64,000 nucleotides of DNA, taken from Sphingomonadales bacterium UBA656. Its GTDB lineage: Bacteria; Pseudomonadota; Alphaproteobacteria; Sphingomonadales; Sphingomonadaceae. The DNA lies in assembly GCA_002299895.1 (NCBI GenBank), contig DBOC01000002.1, positions 62,001 through 126,000 of the forward strand. The letters run 5' to 3'. Positions within the stretch are counted from its first letter, which is position 1; every line of letters begins with the position of its first letter. Positions 59,521 to 64,000 of the stretch are shown here, piece after piece. The notes under the pieces were generated by a model. That model did no database searches and was not told the origin of the DNA. It saw nothing but the letters and a program-made list of their open reading frames with translations. A program made the translations under genes and the position numbers.

Positions 59521-62388
59521 ATGATTAAGTCTGGATCTCGCGAGTTGAACAGATCTGCCGCAAAATTTTTGTCGGCGGTTTCGCTCAGCGTATTAGCAGT
59601 TGGAACGGCGCACGCCCAAAGCGCTGCAGCCCAAGACGCCGCCGCTGAAGAAGCTCCTGCCGATGCAGGTGACGCTATTGTGGTGACCGGTTTCCGCGCT
59701 TCATTGGAAGCTGCGTTGAACCTTAAACGCGACTCTGTTGCGGCTGTGGATGCCATTGTTGCTGAGGATATTGCGAAGTTTCCAGACCAGAACCTAGCGG
59801 AATCGCTTCAGCGTATCCCAGGGATTTCGATCACGCGCGACGGCGGCGAAGGTCGTTCAATCACGGTGCGTGGTCTTTCGTCACAATTTACGCGCGTGCG
59901 TGTAAACGGCATGGAAACCATTGCTACGTCGACGGATGGCGCATCTGCCAACCGCGACCGCGCGTTCGACTTCAACGTGTTTGCCTCCGAACTTTTCAGC
60001 AGCCTCGTTGTCCGTAAAACAGCCGAAGCTTCTCTTGATGAAGGTTCACTGGGTGCCGTCGTCGATCTGAATACCGGTAATCCCTTGGCCGGCCGTTCCG
60101 GACTGAATGGCGCCATGTCGGTGGTCGGATCCTATAATGATCTGTCCAAAGACCTTGGCCCACGCTTCGCGGGCTTGCTCAGCTGGCGGAATGACGCAGG
60201 CACCTTGGGGGCCTCTATCTCCGCTGCTTATTCAAAAACAAGCACGCTTGAACTTGGCAACAACACTGTACGCTGGGCACAAGCGCGTTTTGACAATGTC
60301 GACGGCGTCAACTGCTTTACCACAGCCAATAGCGGCGGAACCTATGTTCCAAGCACTGGCTGTGATAAGGCTGCTCTGGCATTTCACCCACGTATCCCCC
60401 GTTATGGTGAGGTTGCCCATGATCGTGAACGCTTGGGCGTAACTGGATCTGTTCAGTTTTCGCCAACCGACGCCACAAAATTGTCAATTGATGCACTATA
60501 TTCCAAATATGATGCCTCGCGTGAAGAACAATGGGGCGAAGTGTTGCTGCGTTCCAACGAGCGTTCGATTAACGTCGTTAACCCTGTTTATGACGCCAAT
60601 AACAACATGATCTCTGCGAAACTGGACGATGCTTGGGTTCGTACTGAGCATTATCTTCGTCAATCGCAAACCGAGTTCTACCAAGTCGGCGGAACATGGG
60701 ATCAGGACGTGACCGATAATCTCCGCTTCACCGCTCTTGGCGGCGTATCGAAGTCGACTGCGGGCATCCCTGTTGAGACAACCGTCATTTTTGACGACCG
60801 TGATGCCCAAGGCTATAGCTATGACTATACCAACATGGGGTCGCCAAAGTTGACTTTTGGAACCAGTGTAACGGACCCAGCGAATTTCCAATTGGCTGAA
60901 ATTCGCGACCGGCCATCCAGCGTGGTCAATCGTTTCAAAACAGCGCAGTTCCGTACCGAATGGGATGTCAGCGAAAACATCACATTGAAGGCAGGTGCAG
61001 TCTGGCGGCGGTTCAACTTCGATACCGAAGCGTTCACTCGTGATACGGCGATATGCGGTAATGGCGGCACCAGCCTTGTTACCAGCACAGCCGGGACCAT
61101 CACATGTTCGGCAAGCAGCTTGTTTGGCCCAACCGCGATTTATGGTTTCGCGGTCACACCGGCGCTGTCGCAAGGTTTCAATCTTGGTAAGGCTGGCCAA
61201 CCCGCCGGCAACACCAACGGCTGGCTCGTTCCAAATCTGGCCGCGACGACGGCTTTCACCGGTCTTTACAGCCGGGCGCTTGCAAATGATGTGGGTAACA
61301 TTCGCGGCGTTCAAGAAACGACCAAGGGCGGTTATCTGCAAGCAGACGCCAAGGGCGAGCTTTTCGGGCTGGAATATGCTGCCAATGCCGGCATCCGCTA
61401 CGCAAAGACCGAACAATCGTCCTACGGACTTGTCAGCGGCGTGAACGCGACTGTGACCCGCAGCTATGATGATTGGTTGCCCTCTGCGAACTTGGCATTG
61501 TACCCCACAGAAAGCACGATTGTTCGTTTTGCGGTTGCAGATGTGATGACGCGTCCAACCTTGGGTTCGTTGACCCCAGGTGGTTCGGCAGATGGTTTCA
61601 ACTATCGCGTAACCAGCGGCAACCCGTTCCTCGATCCGTATCGCGCTACCAACTATGACTTGTCACTTGAGTGGTATTTTGCGCCTCAGGCTGTGTTGTC
61701 AGTCGCCTTGTTCAAAAAGGATGTGAGCACCTTCACGCAATCGGCTTCGATTACCGGTGCGACATTTACGCAAACCGGTTTGCCTGCATCGGTGCTCAGC
61801 CCCGCATCGCCAGCGGCGCTGAACCCAGCGCAACAGGCTGAACCACGTTGGACGCTTGCGACCACGGTCAACGGTTCGGGTGCGAAGCTAAAGGGTATCG
61901 AACTCGCCGGACAAATTCCGTTCAGCGCGTTCACCGATGGCATGCTTGCCAACTTCGGCATCCTTGCAAACGCCACTTTCATTGACTCAAACGCGAGCTT
62001 CAATGTCCAAGGCCCAGCAATTGCCGCAGGCGGTGCTTTGCAGAATGCTGTAGTCAGCAATACGCTGAGCAATGTCACCAAAAAGGCATTTAACGGCACG
62101 CTCTATTATGATGACGGCAAGTTCAGCGCCCGCGGGATGCTCAGCTATCGTGGCCGTTATCATGAAGGTTCAAGTGGCACGGGCAACATTTTGGAAGGTT
62201 ATGGCGCAACCACCAACTTTGACGCCTCTATCCGTTATAAGTTCACTGATTGGCTGGAAGTATCTGTAGAAGGCAATAACTTGCTGGATACCTATCGCTA
62301 CCGCTTCACCGACTTTGACGCGGACCGCAATTACGAGAACAACCATTTTGGTCGTACCATCCTGTTTGGTGCACGCTTCAAAATGTAA
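59521..62388 (+). CDS. TonB-dependent receptor (carbohydrate type) for pectin-derived oligosaccharides
   Basis: Outer-membrane importer of 955 residues with signal peptide (SAVSLSVLAVGTAHAQ), TonB-box-like DAIVVTGFRAS, plug domain (DIAKFPDQNLAESLQRIPGIS, SITVRGLSSQFTRVRVNGME) and a 22-strand-type barrel ending in NHFGRTILFGARFKM. The plug text is that of the Caulobacter/Xanthomonas TonB receptor group (TIGR01782), typical of plant-polymer uptake. The ATG at 59521 follows GAAGGGAAGAG. Uptake of oligogalacturonides is inferred from the neighbours and shared operator sites. Confidence 0.93.
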   Translation: MIKSGSRELNRSAAKFLSAVSLSVLAVGTAHAQSAAAQDAAAEEAPADAGDAIVVTGFRASLEAALNLKRDSVAAVDAIVAEDIAKFPDQNLAESLQRIPGISITRDGGEGRSITVRGLSSQFTRVRVNGMETIATSTDGASANRDRAFDFNVFASELFSSLVVRKTAEASLDEGSLGAVVDLNTGNPLAGRSGLNGAMSVVGSYNDLSKDLGPRFAGLLSWRNDAGTLGASISAAYSKTSTLELGNNTVRWAQARFDNVDGVNCFTTANSGGTYVPSTGCDKAALAFHPRIPRYGEVAHDRERLGVTGSVQFSPTDATKLSIDALYSKYDASREEQWGEVLLRSNERSINVVNPVYDANNNMISAKLDDAWVRTEHYLRQSQTEFYQVGGTWDQDVTDNLRFTALGGVSKSTAGIPVETTVIFDDRDAQGYSYDYTNMGSPKLTFGTSVTDPANFQLAEIRDRPSSVVNRFKTAQFRTEWDVSENITLKAGAVWRRFNFDTEAFTRDTAICGNGGTSLVTSTAGTITCSASSLFGPTAIYGFAVTPALSQGFNLGKAGQPAGNTNGWLVPNLAATTAFTGLYSRALANDVGNIRGVQETTKGGYLQADAKGELFGLEYAANAGIRYAKTEQSSYGLVSGVNATVTRSYDDWLPSANLALYPTESTIVRFAVADVMTRPTLGSLTPGGSADGFNYRVTSGNPFLDPYRATNYDLSLEWYFAPQAVLSVALFKKDVSTFTQSASITGATFTQTGLPASVLSPASPAALNPAQQAEPRWTLATTVNGSGAKLKGIELAGQIPFSAFTDGMLANFGILANATFIDSNASFNVQGPAIAAGGALQNAVVSNTLSNVTKKAFNGTLYYDDGKFSARGMLSYRGRYHEGSSGTGNILEGYGATTNFDASIRYKFTDWLEVSVEGNNLLDTYRYRFTDFDADRNYENNHFGRTILFGARFKM

Positions 62389-62411
62389 TCTGCGGATTGT
62401 CTAAAAGGTAA

Positions 62412-62451
62412 AAAAGGGACTGGTCATGGATAAAGTGGCCAGTCCTTTTTT
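62412..62451 (+). terminator. Intrinsic terminator after the TonB receptor gene
   Basis: Arms GGACTGGTCA (62417) and TGGCCAGTCC (62436) pair over 10 bp with one G-U pair and a 9-base loop, followed by six T and preceded by A-rich sequence. The GH43 gene starts 17 bases later, so some read-through or a separate promoter is needed for it. Confidence 0.88.
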
Positions 62452-62467
62452 GTGCGAGGGTGTGGAT

Positions 62468-64000
62468 ATGGAATGTGATCGCCGGACAAGTCTTGCTCTA
62501 ATCGGGAGTTTGCCCCTGATTTCCAGTCCGGCTTTAGGACAGGGCGCAGCCGCGACCTCAAGTCTCGACCCACATGCCGCGATGCAATGGGCCAAAGGGA
62601 TTGAGGGACAACGCAAGGCTGACCTTGGCGATGGTAACTATCTGAACCCTATCTTTGCTGGCGACCATCCGGACCCGGCAATGTTACGCGACGGCGATGA
62701 TTATTATCTGACCTTTTCCAGTTTTGATGCCTATCCCGGCATTGTAATTTGGCACAGCCGCGACCTTGTGAATTGGCAGCCCGTCACTGCCGCGCTCAAA
62801 ACGCCCATTGGCTCGGTGTGGGCGCCTGATCTGGCCAAGCACAAAGGCCGTTATTATTGCTACATCCCTGCGCGCACACCACAAAAAAGGTCTATCTATG
62901 TCATATACGCCGATGACATCCGTGGCCCGTGGAGCGAGCCGGTTGACCTGAACTTACCCTTGCATATCGACCCGACCCATGTTGCCGACGAAAAAGGCCA
63001 GCGCTGGCTATTTCTATCGGGTGGAGACCGTGTGCGCCTTGCTGCTGACGGCTTGTCGACCATTGGCAGGGTAGAGCATGTATATGACCCGTGGCGATAT
63101 CCTGAAGACTGGGTCGTCGAAACTTTTGCGCCTGAGGGCCCCAAAATCGTCAAGCGCGGGGCTTATTATTATATGACCACAGCAGTCGGCGGCACAGCCG
63201 GACCGCCAACGGGGCATATGGTGATTATGGCACGCAGTCGCACACTCGCCGGGCCTTGGGAAGATTGTCCACGCAATCCGTTAATCCGCACGCAATCGGC
63301 ACGCGAAAAATGGTGGTCGCGCGGCCACGCTACATTGTTCGAAGGCCCAGATGGTGGCTGGTGGATGATGTATCATGGCTATGAAAATGGCTATTGGACA
63401 TTGGGCCGACAGGCGTTGCTGGAACCGGTCGAATGGGCCGAAGACGGCTGGCCCAGACCATTGGGCGGTGACTTATCACGCCCGATCAAAAAACCGATTG
63501 AAGCCGGTGCGCAGCAACATGGCATGGCCTTGTCGGATGATTTCCAGTTTGACCGCATGGGAACGGCCTGGGCTTTCTATGACCCTGCGCCCAATGAAGC
63601 GTCCCGCCTAAGGCGTTTGGACGGAACATTATATATGGCGGCAAAGGGCAAAACACCGTCCGATTGTGCGCCCTTATGCTGCATCGCAGGTGACCAAACC
63701 TATCGTGTGACGGTCGATATTGACGTCGATGCAGGCACAGAGGCTGGCTTATTGTTGTTTTACAACCGCCGGCTCTACGCAGGGCTTGGTTTCGCGAATG
63801 GGGCACTTATGATGCACCGTTATGGTTTACAGCGGTCACGCGGTGCCAATTCGGCAAAGGACAATGCGGGCAAGCTGTCGATCCGACTGACCAATGATCG
63901 CAATATCCTGACGATCCACACGAGTAATGATGGCCGACAGACTTGGCGTAAATTCGATGTGCAGATGGAAGTTTCGGGATACCACCACAATGTCGCTTAT
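62468..64000 (+). CDS. Secreted GH43-family glycoside hydrolase (partial, C-terminus outside window)
   Basis: The first 511 codons are present. A twin-arginine-like signal (MECDRRTSLALIGSLPLISS) precedes a five-bladed beta-propeller GH43 domain: the catalytic base Asp in NPIFAGDHPDPAMLRDGDDYYLTFSSF, WAPDLAKHKGRYYCYIPA, the Asp that tunes pKa in PLHIDPTHVADEKGQRWLF, and the acid Glu region WVVETFAPEGPKIVKRGAYYYM. From about residue 350 a beta-sandwich of the DUF1349/GH43-C2 kind begins. Relatives act on xylosides or arabinans, so it may trim side chains of pectin. GTG at 62462 is an alternative start. Confidence 0.88.
   Translation, partial: MECDRRTSLALIGSLPLISSPALGQGAAATSSLDPHAAMQWAKGIEGQRKADLGDGNYLNPIFAGDHPDPAMLRDGDDYYLTFSSFDAYPGIVIWHSRDLVNWQPVTAALKTPIGSVWAPDLAKHKGRYYCYIPARTPQKRSIYVIYADDIRGPWSEPVDLNLPLHIDPTHVADEKGQRWLFLSGGDRVRLAADGLSTIGRVEHVYDPWRYPEDWVVETFAPEGPKIVKRGAYYYMTTAVGGTAGPPTGHMVIMARSRTLAGPWEDCPRNPLIRTQSAREKWWSRGHATLFEGPDGGWWMMYHGYENGYWTLGRQALLEPVEWAEDGWPRPLGGDLSRPIKKPIEAGAQQHGMALSDDFQFDRMGTAWAFYDPAPNEASRLRRLDGTLYMAAKGKTPSDCAPLCCIAGDQTYRVTVDIDVDAGTEAGLLLFYNRRLYAGLGFANGALMMHRYGLQRSRGANSAKDNAGKLSIRLTNDRNILTIHTSNDGRQTWRKFDVQMEVSGYHHNVAY

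Overview
The window looks like chromosome from an alphaproteobacterium of the Sphingomonadales (Sphingopyxis/Sphingorhabdus-like). This is inferred from the gene set: a ThiS-ThiG fusion, a compact RcGTA-type gene transfer agent (GTA) cluster, a TonB receptor of the Caulobacter/Xanthomonas carbohydrate type, a STAS-MlaE fusion and a lone crtI. No rRNA, tRNA, CRISPR array or insertion sequence was recognised.

Layout. 1-11.8 kb holds housekeeping genes: a VanX-like dipeptidase lipoprotein, accC, accB and aroQ (minus strand), thiSG, a LytS/LytTR-type two-component pair, trmB, metK and lnt (minus strand), a VOC protein, a RoxA-type ribosomal oxygenase, a small CxxC protein and an RluE-type pseudouridine synthase. 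11.9-26.8 kb is an apparently intact GTA/prophage-like morphogenesis cluster on the plus strand. It runs from small terminase through TerL, portal, protease, capsid, connectors, tail tube and a short tape measure to distal tail, hub, peptidase, host-specificity protein and a DUF2793 protein. It carries two departures from the Rhodobacter GTA plan: a YezG-type immunity gene between portal and protease, and a large TIM-barrel-like module fused to the distal tail protein. A promoter embedded in a 34-bp dyad precedes it.

27-48.4 kb is again chromosomal: an OmpA-like porin, glnD, an acyl-CoA synthetase, lgt, a MidA-type methyltransferase, an Mla-type lipid ABC transporter operon, a HAD phosphatase, an SLC13 transporter, pgeF, an NAD(P)-binding epimerase-like protein, an EamA transporter, a threonine aldolase, crtI and a DUF1800/DUF1501 pair.

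48.8-64 kb is a pectin/hexuronate utilisation locus. A secreted pectate lyase, a periplasmic-looking cupin, an esterase, a GH43 enzyme (cut by the window edge) and a TonB receptor would deliver unsaturated uronates and sugars. A DhuI-type isomerase, a KduD/DhuD dehydrogenase and a KDG kinase would convert them to KDPG. A separate operon holds a hydratase of the FAH/MhpD family, an ExuT-like transporter and altronate dehydratase. A LacI regulator sits in the middle. Four near-identical sites with the core GACACCGGT lie upstream of every main transcription unit of this locus, which points to one local regulon.
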